From Gymnorhina tibicen (lineage: Eukaryota > Chordata > Aves > Passeriformes > Artamidae), in NCBI GenBank assembly GCA_013399875.1, contig VXAZ01001116.1, forward strand, positions 392,319-456,318: DNA of 64,000 nucleotides, written 5' to 3'. This document shows positions 24,130 through 37,135 of this stretch, one piece after another. A program made the position numbers and the translations under genes. The notes below the pieces were generated by a model. The model searched no databases, was not told where the DNA came from, and worked only from the letters and a program-made list of their open reading frames with translations. The stretch's first letter is position 1; the number at the start of each line of letters is the position of its first letter.

Positions 24130-24865
24130 ATAAGGATGGTGTTGCTAAGATCCAGTTATTGAAATTATTAGAGAGATGCCTCTGCCTGAATTAAGGTGCA
24201 AATAAGACCCTATGCTGAAGTCAATAACACAGATTTTATTTAACAGTAAATGAAGGGGAAAGAGAGAGAGAGAGGGGGGAAGAGGGTGGGGGGGAGAGGA
24301 AAGAAAGAGAGTGATAGAGTATGTAGGAAAAAGTTATCACCATTCCATAGTTTCCAATGAAATCCCAATGGGCCTCTTCTCCTGATCTTCTCAGTGGTTG
24401 CGGATTGTATCCATCAAGTGGGGTGGGATAGGACTGGGGGAAGAGTCCACAAAACTTTCATGAGGCTTATATTGTGTAGCATCTAGATGGGAACATCCCC
24501 TATACCACCACTGGATGATGGCTTATCAAGTCTTTTATCAGCCTTTTCCCTTATCTGGAATACCAGTTTGACACTTCAGGCAGGCACACCCTTCTGCACC
24601 TGGGAGGCCACTGTGTGCATCACCAGCAAAGCACCCAACCAGTTGTTCGAGCCATTATCACCGGTCTCCTGCAGCACCTGGGGGTTACTGCAGGTGGTCA
24701 GAGGTTGGCAGTTCAGTCTCTTACACTTGTGGGATAGCTGGATAATAGTAGCACCTTATCTTATCTATCTCAAGGTCCTTTCACAGTACAAATCAGTAGG
24801 CATACACAGGGAGGGGTGGGCTTCAATAGATGGGCAGCTGTTTCTCTGCAGTTTGCTACAGTAGA
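24130..24865 (-). mobile_element. Possible LTR, minus orientation
   Basis: Read on the minus strand, the block starts near TGTAGCAAACTGCAGAG (about 24859 downward). It has a TATA-like AATATAAG near 24472, a long pyrimidine run, then AATAAA near 24237 followed by a U5-like TGTGTTATTGAC stretch. The order matches an LTR, but the TATA-to-poly(A) distance of about 235 bp is long and no target duplication was found. The 125-codon plus frame at 24487-24864 lies antisense inside it and has no family pattern, so I do not call it a gene. Confidence 0.38.
24250..24312 (+). repeat. Purine-rich GA/G tract
   Basis: A run of GAGAGAGAGAG, then G-rich and GGAAAG units, almost without pyrimidines on the plus strand. 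On the minus strand it is the pyrimidine tract of the candidate LTR. Confidence 0.85.
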
Positions 24866-27800
24866 CAATTAAAACAATTAATCTTTTCAGTTTAAACCAT
24901 TAACCATTTCAGTCTCTGATAGGTGTTCATATATTGCAATGGCCAGCTATGTCATCTACACACATTGTGACAACAGCTGCTGATTTCAGCAAAATGACAC
25001 TACTTGGTTTTACTCTCTGTGTGCCTTTAGGAAACTTGGAGAGTCCTTTCCATGTTTACTTTGGAGGAATAATAGACTTTTTCAGAGTCTATTTCCACTT
25101 TCTCTTATTAAGACATGCATTTACATATTAATGCAACAATTTGATGAACTGAACATAACAGAAGCAGTAATGAACTGAAGTTTTGTCTTATAGCCTCAAA
25201 GATTTACTGATCTGGGTCTGGGAATATGAGGAACAGAACATTAGACACAAGCAATGCTTATATCCCTTTAATCATAGGTTGATGCACAGCTTATTTCCTC
25301 ATATATCTAAAATAGCCTAAAGCTATTTTATACTTAACTCCTGTAATTCACTGTAGTGTAACTATGCTGACAGAACATACCCTGAAATTTCCCCATACCC
25401 TCCTGCATTGTTCTCTCTACAAAGACAAAATTTTACTATCCATGTTTTTCAGAGAAAATCTTTAAAATCACATGAAAGTCTGTGTTGACTGGTCTGTGAT
25501 GACAGTGTTGTTCAACTGGAGAATATCTGGGAATGAGATCCCACATCAATGATAGTTTAATCACTATTGAGCAGCATTAACAGAAGTATTCTTCGAAGAG
25601 ATTTGAATGGGTCTTGAAAGAAAAGGTGCAAATCCCTAACTCTTTTAAGGATTCAGAGATAAATTCTTTAAATCTATAAGGTGGCAGTTTTAAGACACAA
25701 TTGTCTCCCAAGAATGTCATGTATAATAAGTACACAGTGACTGGTATGAACTCCATTTTGCTCTTTCTGCTTTCTTGACACTTAGGATTCCACACCAGGT
25801 TAGCAGCAAGGCACAGAGTTCTTATGTCAAAGCTCTTCTGCACACACTCTTTTAAACATAAATAAAAAAGTGGTACAAGAAAAGCTCCCAAAAGGCTTTC
25901 AGAGAGAGTCTGTGACCAGATAACAGCAAGTGAATAGGAAAATAGAAAACAAGATTCCAAAAGTAGGTAGGAATGCAATTATAGAAAGTCCTTAAAATCA
26001 AGCTGGAAGGCTTCAAATTCCTGTACAAACAAAAGGAGTAGGTGAAATCATTTAAATTAGGGCATGATGTAATGTATGTAAATATGAGTAGATGAGACCT
26101 GCCAGGATGATTACTCATTAAAATAAATCATGATTTCATCCAGCAAAGGAAATTATATGAATCCAAACTTGATACCTATGAGATACAAACCAGTTATTGC
26201 TGAAATAACACCAAGAAATTTTGGTTTTTACTGACAAGAATATGCAGTTGTGACACTTCTGTCTTTATAAAATTCCTTCTAAAAAACGTTATTTTTTAAT
26301 GCTACAACGAGACATGCCCCATTTCACATGTTCACATAACCTAGAGGAATAAATAATGCAGAAACAAGCCAGTAATTAAGTGAAAGAAAAAGAAAAGGCA
26401 AAGAAAAATCATAAAGATTTCAGCAGGATACCAAATGAAAGTGTTTGGGGTCAGGTCTCTCCCAGTATGGGACCTTAAGTCATTGATCTGTTTTACTCTG
26501 TGAGGCACTTTGGTGTTGTCTCTGGTTGGACTTAATGAAGGAGTCGAACAGTGTGATCAAGTGCAAGAAGATTGACTCATAAACAGAAACGCAATATATT
26601 TTTCTTTATTTTGACTGTCAACAAGATGAATTTTTTATCTTGCATTGTGGAGTAATTAATAAAATTAAACTACAGAAATATTTTTCTTTTTTTGGTTAGC
26701 TCATTCATTTGTCAAATAAATTAGGCCAAGGAATAGTTTAAGGTATATTTGACTGTGTGTAATACTGGACAAACCAGGAATCCAGACGTATCACTTGCCA
26801 TTGATTTTGGGGGTCCTGACACAAATCACAGACCCTCTAGGATCCTAAGTGGAGAGAAATGTTATCCACACTGCACTCTTGGGGTGAAGTTGAGTCTCTT
26901 ATTCTTTTGTTTTCTTTCCTCCAACTTTCTCCTTCTTCCTCTTTTCCTTCTTTTCTTTATCTGTTTCTTTCTAGAATTCTTTCCTAAAATAAAAATTCTG
27001 TCTTAAAATTTCATCATTAACAAAAAAATTTGCACCCAGATCTCTTGCTTTTCTCCTCATTTTAAATTGTATGACAGTTCACCCAAACTATGTCTTTTCC
27101 TATCTCTCTAAATGTGTTTAAACAGATTAACATAGACATAGTTATTGAATTTTGTAATTAAAAGACAAAAAATATTTGAAAAGAAAATATAAAAAATAAT
27201 TTGATTGTAAGAATTCCTTGGTGGTTACCTGTGAAAGTACTCCAGGTAAAAAGAACCCTCAGTTTCTTTTTAAAATACTTTTAAAGTCTTTTAAAATACT
27301 TTTTGGATGTCCTCTTTCAGAGTATCTTAGAATGTGTTAACTTTGGTGTCATGAGAAAAATTACTTAAAATATGCCACCTTAAGAAAATTATATTTGGTG
27401 TTATGTGACAGTACTCAGCTAGAAATCTTTCAATTTAATATAGTTTTATTTTCTCATGTATACTTCATCATTGGTCAATAAAGTAGGTAGAAGATCTTCA
27501 GATCCATTTTCTTATTGACAAAACTATTTCTGTTGTATAAGAGTCTGGCTTTCTCAGGAATTACTGAGGTTTATATGCATAAAACTTTAATTTTCCTGGA
27601 AATTACTGTTGCTTCCACAAATTTTCCTTAATTTTTTTTTAAACACCAGTTATGACAAGTCTTTCGTTAGCTAGAGAGAAAGCCAATACAATTTATGTTG
27701 CTATCATACATATTTTCAATTGAATACATATTTCCATATGATTCAATGATACAGCAGTCACAGGTCTATCATTTGGAGAGGTTATGACAATGCAAATCAA

Positions 27801-30504
27801 ATACATATCTTCCAGCATCTGTGTTTATTGGTGTAACATTGAATTCTTTAACACTTGGTTTCCATTCAGAAATGTTTCTATACCTGTTCTTTTGCTGCAG
27901 TCATTTTCCTTATGAAAGTGTTAATAGAGTTCAGGAAACCTCTGCCAAAAATTACCTCTAAGTTTCAAGGTCACCTTTCCTGTGTGGTGTAACTGGAATG
28001 ACTCAAAGCCTATGGGATTATACAAAGAATTTTGCTAGTATTCTTGGCTGTTTACCAAAACAGAACATTTCATTTGTATACACAGAATTTTCCCAATAAC
28101 AAATTATTTTCAGCCACGGCTTTTCATCAACACCACAAAAAGAAATTAATTAAATATGTCTACGGCCATACATATCACCTCTCGAATTTAACTGACTTAA
28201 GGCAAGTACTTAGTGAACAATATCAAAATTATTGTGACTAGTGGACTAGAGTTCCCTCAGTATGCTCTTGGCATACTGTCCTTGTAAGCTGTACCCTCAT
28301 CAGCAATCGTATTTGTTTGCAGACCTCAAGCCTTCTCTAGATAAATAGATAGATGGGTGAGAGAGAAACATGAAGGTCTGAAACTATCTTCTTCAAGGCC
28401 TTGGTTTTGTAAACAGTTCCAACATGCAGAATGAAATAGGATGTTTGTTTAAAGTCTCACTGAATCTGCCCCAAGGCATTCTTCTCATGCATGACATGGT
28501 CTGGAACACAGCTCTGCGTGAACAGCACGCTGTCTACACATATCTGAGGCCAAGTCTTTAAACCTCAACAAGGAGTACGTCACATGCAACAAAACTTGTA
28601 ATTCTCTCTTCTTCTGTTTTTTCCTCAAAAGGACAATGATCTCATGACAGCTGGCCTGAAAGAGATATTATTACCTCATCCTTCAAAATGGTTTATAAGC
28701 TGGGGAGACAGAGCTTCCTTTCTCCCTTTCTTACAGGTACATATACAATCAAACAGATATACACAACATCAGTATTTGTTAATTTATGCTTCTGAGCAGA
28801 ACTGGAACTGAACCTAAAATTTAACTCCAGCCTCTCAAATTTCAGAACAGAGATGAGCTCCTGAAGTGTTTCAGCGCTAATACCAAGGTGACTTATTAAG
28901 TCCTGCAGAAGGATTTGTATCTGCCTAATGTAAGCACTTACATGAACTAGGTTATTTTGTGAATACTGGAAATAAATCTAATAATATTGCATTAAAGGAA
29001 CTCTTACTAGACACCTGCAATTTAAGTTTGAGGTGGATACTTATGTTAGCTTGGATGATATCATGCATGCCTTTTGTTTTTCACAAGGTGAGGTGAGTGG
29101 AAATCAGGAAACAGGCCAGCAACAAGGTTTCTAATGCATACATGTAAGCAGTTTGTTGTTTAAATGAAATAAATGTTTAAGCAAAAGAATATCATAATCA
29201 GTCTACTTCATCCTGTGGGAAAAGTCAAGAGATCCAACTGTTGACTTTTTTTGATAGGAAGTTGCTGCTTTTTTTCTCCTTAAGACTAAAGACTAAAATA
29301 TGGTTGTGAAAAAGGACATATTGCTAACATAGATATTTAGACACAGTACTGAGAATGAAAAGCTTTTATAGCAGTTAGTCTGATATCTTGTCATTCTGTC
29401 ACCTGAGAATGACAGCCTGATAGGTTGCAGCAAGAGGCAAGGAAATTTCACTTTGAAAAACATCAGCAGCCCTCGTACATCTGTTAATTAAAGCAATCTG
29501 CCAGTGTTCCTCTTAGGCATTCAATGAATCAATGTTAAGCTAACGTGACACATTTTCACTGCTTGTGTAATAGAATTGGAAGTAACACATTTATTTATCA
29601 GGTGGCACCGATCTACACTTCCCTGTCTGAGGATGGGTTTTGATTGACACATTATCACTGTCTGCTCTAGGTGTGACATACTGAAGATTTTCAATCTGTT
29701 TCAGTGAAGTTATAAAATAGCATGTGAACCCTGTGTTTCTCCTGGAACATTCAAGCAGTATTTGAGCCTTGGATTTAGTTATCAGTATTATTGCTCTATA
29801 TTTTAACAAAACTGGAGAGCAACAGTTGCTGGCAATAGATCTTTAACAAAAAGATTTCTTTACTCTTATTCAGTCACAGTGCAGGGTTTCATACAAATTT
29901 CTACTTCAGCTCTAAAGCAGAACTCATGATTCTGATGTTTTATTTTTAGCAATAATAGCTGGTATAAAAAAAGTACTGCCTTTCCATGACTGACGACAAG
30001 GATTTAACTCAAGGGACTTACATTAGGTGCCTTTACTTCTGATTGTTAATCCTCAGAGAGGTTTAATCAAGAAAAATTCAAGTTCAGTCTGTTTCCCCAA
30101 AAAGTGCAAAGCATTGAATTAAGGAGAAAACTGCTGGAAAATATTAATATAGAATACAGCATATAAGCAAAATGTGATATAGACATTACATAAAAGAAAC
30201 ACGTAAAGATGACAGTTTAATAAACTGAGCAGGATGACTGAAGATTGGAAAGTCTAAGATACTGAGAAATATTTTGTGAAGGCCCTCAGTGAACCAACCA
30301 ACTGTGCAATCTCTTCCCTCACCCAGAGATTTGATTGCCAAGATCATTAATGGAATGGGATATCAGTGTAACCTTGGATCAGATTATGGTGAAAATTAGC
30401 AAGGTTGTGGCAAAGAGCTGTAAGAATTCTTGTGGAGCCCCAGTCCACTGGATTGGGAGAGGTACTTATTCACAGCCCCTTTCCCTTGCCTGAGCTATAT
30501 TGTT
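24866..30504. other. Gene-free AT-rich unique sequence
   Basis: No gene is recognised. The minus frames at 25577-25978 (133 codons) and 25852-26118 (88 codons) overlap in different phases. They are rich in Leu, Phe and Ser with no conserved motif, which fits chance reading of pyrimidine-rich sequence. The plus frame 26749-27006 ends in a Phe/Leu-rich run produced by a pyrimidine tract at 26900-26975. A T/A-rich patch near 27268-27303 repeats TTTTAAAATACTTT twice. Confidence 0.55.
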
Positions 30505-30575
30505 GAATCCCTGTTATTTGTACAGCACCTGATTCTCTTGATCAAGCCCATTATGGGAGCTCCTAGATGACATTC
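30505..30575 (+). mobile_element. Possible L3/CR1-type LINE 3' end
   Basis: TTATTTGTACAGCACCTGAT, then CATTATGGGAGCTCCTAGAT, matches the order of the ancient L3-type tail (TGTACAGCGCCTAGCACAATGG, then GGGGCTCCTAGGCGCTAC). The block is short and strongly diverged, and the terminal ATAATA repeats of the family are missing. Confidence 0.4.
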
Positions 30576-30762
30576 AGGCCAACACTGCATGATTAATGGA
30601 GAGAAACAGGCTCCACCAAACTAGTAACCCTTTGTAAACACAGGACCAGAGATTTCTGGGACTAGTCTGCAATAACTTTTGGTAATCACATTTCAGAATC
30701 TGCAGAAGGAAAGAAAAGTGTCTAGCCATCAATTTCCCATTTCATTACAATGAGTCTTACAG

Positions 30763-30783
30763 CAAAATAAATAAATAAATAAC
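30763..30783 (+). repeat. AAAT microsatellite
   Basis: About five units of AAAT/ATAA in a row. Confidence 0.9.
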
Positions 30784-31851
30784 AAGTACACAAAGGCTGG
30801 TGCTCTAGTTTTACAGTTTAGAACTGGTTGTTTTTCTTTAATGTCTTGTCCAATATCTGTGCCTATTGTAAGGCATAAATCTGAAGCGGCAAGTTTTTAA
30901 AGTAGTCAGCATGTCTCGTGTGCTCTGAAACAGCCACTCTTGATTTTGAACAGGTCAGCTCCACCACTGCATCTTAGGTTGATGCTTTTAAAAGAATGCA
31001 GATGGTGTCTTTTCTTGAAATGAAGTGATATAAAAACTCATGTGAGTAAGTCTTCTCCAAGATGAAGTCAGAAATCTTTAGAAAAATAACACCCTTAAAA
31101 AGTAAAACTAATACTTTTAAGAGATTTTGCCTTTATAAACTTCAAATCTCATTTGCTTTCTTTAGTTAACAGAAGTGCCAGCACACTTTGGTTATTCTAA
31201 CATCTAGAATAAATACTCCATAATTGCTATGAATTGTTGTACATATGTAGCAAAGGATATCACACTTTTGCACAAAAATATGATGTGGCTTTTATGCAAG
31301 ACAAATCTTTAAAAATAGCATAAATGCTGACAGAACAAGGGGGGGAAAAAAAATCAGTTTCCAGCACTTTTGCAAAATGGCCTCATATAGTGTAATATTG
31401 GAAGCTCACAGACAATGATTCACAACTAGTATATTGCATGTGATGCTGAGAGATAAACAGGAAAATAATCCTTACAAGAATGAAATCTCACAGTGAAACT
31501 CAAATATGCCCATGTGGAGATAGTTTACAAGTTTCAGTTTAAAACAGGAGCCAAATAACTCAAAACAATAAACTTAACAGGCTTGATGATGCTGGTAGTG
31601 GCAACTTTACAGAATGACTATACTTATCATAGTGGAGAGTGAAATTAATCTTTGGAATACAGCATAGATGTCCAACAACGCATTCTGGGTATTCAAGTGA
31701 GCATGTTGTGTGTAAAATTTTTAAACATGTGATTTACTACCCTTGAATCTAATGGGATGACTCTACTCTGTCCTCCTTTTAAACAATGTCAGTAAAGAAA
31801 TTAGAAGTCCCAGAGTGGTAATATCATCTTGCTGAACAATTCATGTGCATT

Positions 31852-31909
31852 TGTAAATATTTTTAAAATATTGTAAATATTTTATTTTTAAATATTTGTA
31901 AATATTTTC
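31852..31909 (+). repeat. AT-rich repeat with three TGTAAATATTTT copies
   Basis: TGTAAATATTTT occurs three times, about 21-25 bp apart, separated by T/A-rich spacers. The stretch is also locally self-complementary (AAATATTT cores). Confidence 0.85.
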
Positions 31910-33823
31910 ACTTGCACTCAGTAAGGCTGCTGAAACCAGTAGTTTTTCTAAAAGACTCCTTAATGGCATTTAATAAGAACACTCTCTATGTGTTTCTGTC
32001 TGGAATCTTAATATGTGTTAGGTAAGCCACAAAGGAACACCAAAATCTTTATAAAGAAAAGGATCAGTGTCAAGTTTTGAGTTCTCCATTTTCAAATTTT
32101 GGCTATTTCTGAAAATTAGCCTTATTATTTATATGGGAAATATGAAGGGTTTGCATTAAACCATAAATTTTTAAAAAGGATATGTCCTTACACTGAATCC
32201 ACTTCAGATGGGAAATCTGATGTAATGTTGGATAACCTACCTGAGCAGTCTGAGCAGTCACAACTAGTGCAAAGTCTTGGGTATATCATGCGGTTGTTGA
32301 ATTATTTTCCTAATTTGGACAATCACTGTAATGCACTATTTAATCTTAAACCAGAGAAAAAGTAGATTTCAGTAATTATTGCATCCATCGCAAAAACTTC
32401 TAGATGATTTCTAAATATGTATTTCTAGCATTTTGTGAAATGTGGTTATAACTAAGTTTTGTAGCAAGTTTATCAGGTATTTTAAAACTAGAATACATTT
32501 TGCCAAGCCTTTCTATAAGACAAGAGATATTCAAGTCTGTATTTTACATGTGACATTATTCACTGACTGTCAGAACATACATGATTGTTTATGATGACTG
32601 AAAATTTACATAATTTATTCAGATTCTCAAATGCAGTTAAACATCTAATTTCCATCAGTGAAATTAAAAAAATAAGGTATTTCCATTAAGATACCTGATA
32701 TTTTTAGATAGTATAACATTACATTTATCTTGAAATTAGATAATTAATACGGTAATATTACTATTAAAAAAGTGATGGAAGAAAAAAAACTTCTAAGTTC
32801 AAAATTCCGAATTTTAGAATTAAATATTTCTGATGTTGGTTTGTGAGTTAACTTCTTTTGTACAAGTTGGGAAATAATTTTTTTTTCTGGTGTTCTACTT
32901 TTTTTCAAGTCTCAACTTTGTGCTTGCCAGCATCTGCAGAACTACTGACCAGTTTTGTGAAAACTGAGGTTAATCACTGTTGCGAGTGATCCTCATCCAG
33001 CAAAGACAGCGAAGTAAAAACATTTTGACTCTTCATTTTCTTAATATTCAGAACAATAAACTGCTAATATTTCCTGATTTAGAAGTTGTGTCTTGAAGAA
33101 ACTGGGCTTCCTGTTCAATCGTCATTTGTTTAAAAGAAATATCCAAACACTAAAGGAAGTGCTTGAAAAAAAATGGCAGAATTTAATAATTATATATCTA
33201 AGTGTGAGCAGAAATCAGACTCAAAATCTGAGCCTGATAAAATTAGTTCTATAATTAATTTATTCTATAATTCAGATGAATAGTTTCAGATATTTTCTCC
33301 TTTGAATTATAAGGCACTGAATAAAAAAGAAGACATTTGTATTCTAACTTTTAAATGTTCTAAAATAACTGAGACAAATCACACCTGTGCATAGTTGTTT
33401 AGATAAAATAAAGCTTGTAGAAATAAATTTTGCCAGTTTAAAAATGAAAATCTATACAGGAGTGAATTCATTCGTCACTATAAGTCCAGGAAACTAATGT
33501 CATATATTACATTTAAAGGAAAACCAAACACCTTAACGTATCAGAATTCATAACTAAAGGAGACTGGTATATCTAATGATGAATAACATCCTGTCTTCCG
33601 TGTGAACAGAGCCTTGAAATATAATGACCAATCTCATAGATGCCAAACTTATTTTATGGAGTGTGATGTTTTGTTGACATACTGACCTATATAATTTTCT
33701 CCAAAGTACTATTTCCTGTGTTGAAAAGGAAATAGAAGGTGTGTTATTCTAACCTTACACCTATATTACTTAGATAAGTGGCTGGCAATGGCTTAATAGC
33801 TCCTGATCCTTTGCGGAGCTTTG

Positions 33824-33850
33824 GGGAATAAAGCTTAATTCTTTATTCCC
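33824..33850. repeat. Hairpin with AATAAA on both strands
   Basis: GGGAATAAAG (33824-33833) and its exact reverse complement (33841-33850) flank a 7-nt loop. This puts an AATAAA hexamer on each strand within 27 bp. No transcript unit is visible on either side. Confidence 0.85.
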
Positions 33851-35352
33851 TCTGGTCAGTGTGTAGCTATTTTCACATGACTATTGTTACAAGAACGTTA
33901 TTTTTTCTTTTCCCTTTCTTTTTCTATACAAATTACCATTAACTCTACAAAGGAGAGTGCTCTCCTGAAGACCTTCTGCAAGATAAATCCCTTCATTATT
34001 CTCCCAGAGGTTCAAAGACAGTGCCTCACACCTCTCTTCTGTTGTGTTACGAACTATGAAGGATTCAGTAAATAGAATCAAGTGACTCATGATGAAACCC
34101 TAACCACAGTCACAAAGAGATCTGCTGAAAGAAGTCAGGTCCAGGTCTGTTGCAACCAAAAATAGTTCATTTCCAATCACCATGCTGTGACTCAGGGCTT
34201 GCAGTCAGACTGCTTGAGAGCTGGCTAACTGTAGAAGAATCAGAGATCAGCAAAGCTCTAAAGATATGGATTCTTTAAAAATGTGGACATTCCGAGCCAT
34301 TTCTTCACTCTGTTTATGAATATAGTTATGTCTGAGGACTCTGACTTCGTACTCATACCATACCAGCACTCTTGGCAACTCATTAAAATGAGACCTGCAA
34401 ATAACTGAAAATGAGATTACACCTTTTCGGCTCTAATTTAGTCCCTTGGGGAACCTTTTGCTTCTCTTTTTGCTCATTATTCCTGCTGCTTACTTGCAAT
34501 ATTGCTATAATAAGTTTGTTAAATTCATCTTGTTTACTTTCTTTCTCTTTCAGCAGGAACACTACTTTCCCTAACTGAAATACTGAAGATTAAAAAAGAA
34601 ATTATTCCTAGATATATGTGCACCTTCTGTAGATATCAATACCAGCAGCATTTCGTGTTTTTCTTCCCTAATGAGTTCAAACCATCCTGGTGTTTGATCA
34701 AAATGGTAAAAGGCTGGAAGTGTTATGCTTCTGTTTCTTATTTTAGTACAATCTTTCTACCTTTATTGAAAAACCTTTTTTTTAAAAAAAGTAATAATAA
34801 GATAACATTTTCAAGGCAGCAACTCTAGCAGCATTGACCTAAAATGTTCATGCTGACTCACAAATGTCAATTCTTTGAGAAGGTAAAGTAAAAGCCAAAA
34901 AGTGGTATTGTTGTCCTGTGGGTTTACAAAGATTTGTGAATTTAACTTTCAGAAAAAAAGTTGTCAAATGTGAACTTCAGATTCTAATACAAAGCAAAGA
35001 AGCAAATATGATAACATATGAGGTGTGGGATGCATCATAATAGCATCCAATTATTATCAGAAGCATTGAGTAGAACATTTTCAGAACAGAGTGACTTATT
35101 GGTGTAATACAGCTTTTGCTATCTACTATATCAACTCTCAACTTCATATTCACCAGTATTTCCTTTACTATTTTCACAATAAATAATGTTTATTTTTATA
35201 GTGCGTAACAAAGAGAAAGAGTTCAGAGTACTAACCACCTGCAGAGGCAAAGTGATTAAGTGATATGTTTTACTTTCTAGTCTCTATTTGAGAAAAAATA
35301 TTTGAGAATGCAGCAAAATGCTTTTTAGTTTTATTGCTATGAAGTGCCATGC

Positions 35353-35373
35353 AAAACTGTAGTGTACAGTTTT
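35353..35373. repeat. 9-bp-arm hairpin, 3-nt loop
   Basis: AAAACTGTA, then GTG, then TACAGTTTT: perfect arms directly upstream of a cluster of GATAAG motifs. Confidence 0.85.
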
Positions 35374-35418
35374 GATAAGTACAAGATAAGTAAGTATCAT
35401 CTTTGATAAGATGATAAG
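35374..35418 (+). promoter_or_regulatory. Cluster of four GATAAG motifs
   Basis: GATAAG occurs at 35374, 35385, 35405 and 35413. GATAAG is the GATA-factor consensus core. Four copies in 45 bp may be functional or simply a local duplication of a GATAAGTA unit; no promoter is nearby. Confidence 0.3.
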
Positions 35419-36820
35419 TACATCTTCATGATTAAGAGTATTATCCCCACATAAAACCACAGAAGAAAAGACATGAAGCAAGCAGTTTATTATTAGTATA
35501 CTGAGAGAAGGGTGCTTTCATGCTTATATCTTTAATTCCATAGTTATCACATGGGAAATTTCACTAGCAAAATGTTTTCTTCTTCCTCCTTCTTTTTACT
35601 TCAGTTTAGAATGTTATCTTTATTGGTGTCTTTCAATTTTTTTTTAGTCAGGCCAATTGACCTTATTATACCTTGTTGAATCAGGTTACTGAGTAAATGA
35701 CATCATGCACGACAAAAGTTAACAGTAGCCATATCCCGTCAAAGAGTTGATATTTGCATTTAAAGTCTTTTGAAACACAAATCTGTATTATTAAGTCTAA
35801 GTCAGCAGACTTAAATCCAGTCTGTATTCCCTCTTTAATTACCTGGATAAATGCATTTGAGTCTTTTCAAGATATGAACATTCATTTTCAAATCAAAGAG
35901 ATTTTTTCTTAGTTCTCAGGCAATCTGGCCTTTTGAAGTCTGCAGCCTTAAAATCAAGACCAACAATTAACTATGGTAGCAATGTGTTATCAATACTATA
36001 GAAAATACTGAATGCTGGAAAGGTTATTATGGCTACCTATCCCTGAGATACAGATGTAAACCCCATCTTAAAAACTATCCAAAACCCGTTTCATCATAAT
36101 TTGATTGAGAATGTATGATGATTATTCAGATTTTTCTTATTTTGCAGAGTTCAAGGGAAAGTAAAAGATCCTTTGAAATCTTAGTGAAAAGCATTCAATG
36201 AATTTAACAGGACCATCTTGCTCCTATTTTTTGGTAAAAACCAGTACAAACACTTCTCACTGTGTACCATTCAGTTAAGCTGTTACTATTGCTAAATACT
36301 GCTCACAACATACAAAGCTCAGTTGGTAATTAAAATTCCTGATGAAAACACAATTTTACCTTTCATTATTTAAAAAGTTTTCTTATATATATCTTATCAG
36401 CAGGGCTTCATGAATTTAATGAATGTTTTTTGAAGCTGTGAACTCTTTGCTTAGGAACAAGTTATACTAAACCAAAAGTTGCCATCTTACTGTGAGTCAA
36501 TTGTCTTGCAAGTTAGAAAAGGGCATGGTGGGTGTACATTATGACAATTTTTGCATTGTAATGCAGCCTCTCCTTCCCCCATATGTGAAGTAAGGGAATA
36601 CAGATTATTATGTCTATCAATTAATTAGGACTAATTATTGCTTGTTGTAAATTATGTAAAATACCATAATTACTTATTTTTTTTCATTATTGCAATATTG
36701 GGATATCTCTGGCTAGCCTGAGATACACTTATAGCAGGAGATGGTGGACTGATGCATAGTGATGGTTATTCCAGTTATTGACACAGGATGATTCCAGTTA
36801 TGTTCACATGTGCAAGAAAG

Positions 36821-37135
36821 TCATAGAATGACTTGGAAGGGACCTTCAAGATTCTCCAGTTCCAACCCCCTGCCATGGGCAGGGACACCTTCCACTACAC
36901 CAGGTTGCTCAAGGCCCCATCCAACCTGGCCTTGAACACTTCCAGGGATGGAGAATCCACAACTTCTCTGGGAAACCTTTTCCAGTGCCTTTCCTCCCTC
37001 ACAGTAAAGAATTTCTTCCTAATATATAATCTAAACCCACACTTCTTCAGCTTAAGGCCATTCCTTCTTGTCTTATCACTACGTGCCCTTGTAGAAGGCC
37101 CTCTCCAGCTTTCTTGTAGGCCCACTTTAGTCTTT
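36821..37135 (-). mobile_element. CR1 LINE, 3' end with ORF2 C-terminal frame
   Basis: The CR1 tail begins at 36821 (TCATAGAATGACTTGGAAGG on the plus strand) and runs into the region coding for the ORF2 C-terminus. The minus frame 36895-37125 is open and carries the family landmarks NGLKLKKCGFRL, IRKKFFTVRE, HWKRFPREVVDSPSLEVFK and ARLDGALSNLV. It is 5'-truncated to about 315 bp. With an open frame and recognisable tail it is the least decayed CR1 copy here. It is oriented opposite to the CR1 at 37730-38090, about 600 bp away. Confidence 0.93.

Larger units (their letters stand above)
30576..36820. other. Gene-free AT-rich unique sequence
   Basis: No gene is recognised. Small features inside (an AAAT microsatellite, a TGTAAATATTTT repeat, two hairpins and a GATAAG cluster) are listed separately. 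Frames at 33884-34090 on both strands and at 34616-34828 and 34977-35177 have no signature. Confidence 0.55.

Noticed and set aside
24487..24864. 125-codon plus frame
   Set aside because: It lies antisense within a probable LTR and has no retroviral or cellular family pattern.
25577..26118. Overlapping minus frames of 133 and 88 codons as a frameshifted gene
   Set aside because: The two frames overlap in different phases and neither carries a family pattern. The Phe/Leu/Ser bias follows from pyrimidine-rich DNA.
26749..27006. LTR or R/U5 segment with a pyrimidine tract and an AATAAA near 26989
   Set aside because: No TATA box at a fitting distance, no TG...CA ends and no target duplication could be found.
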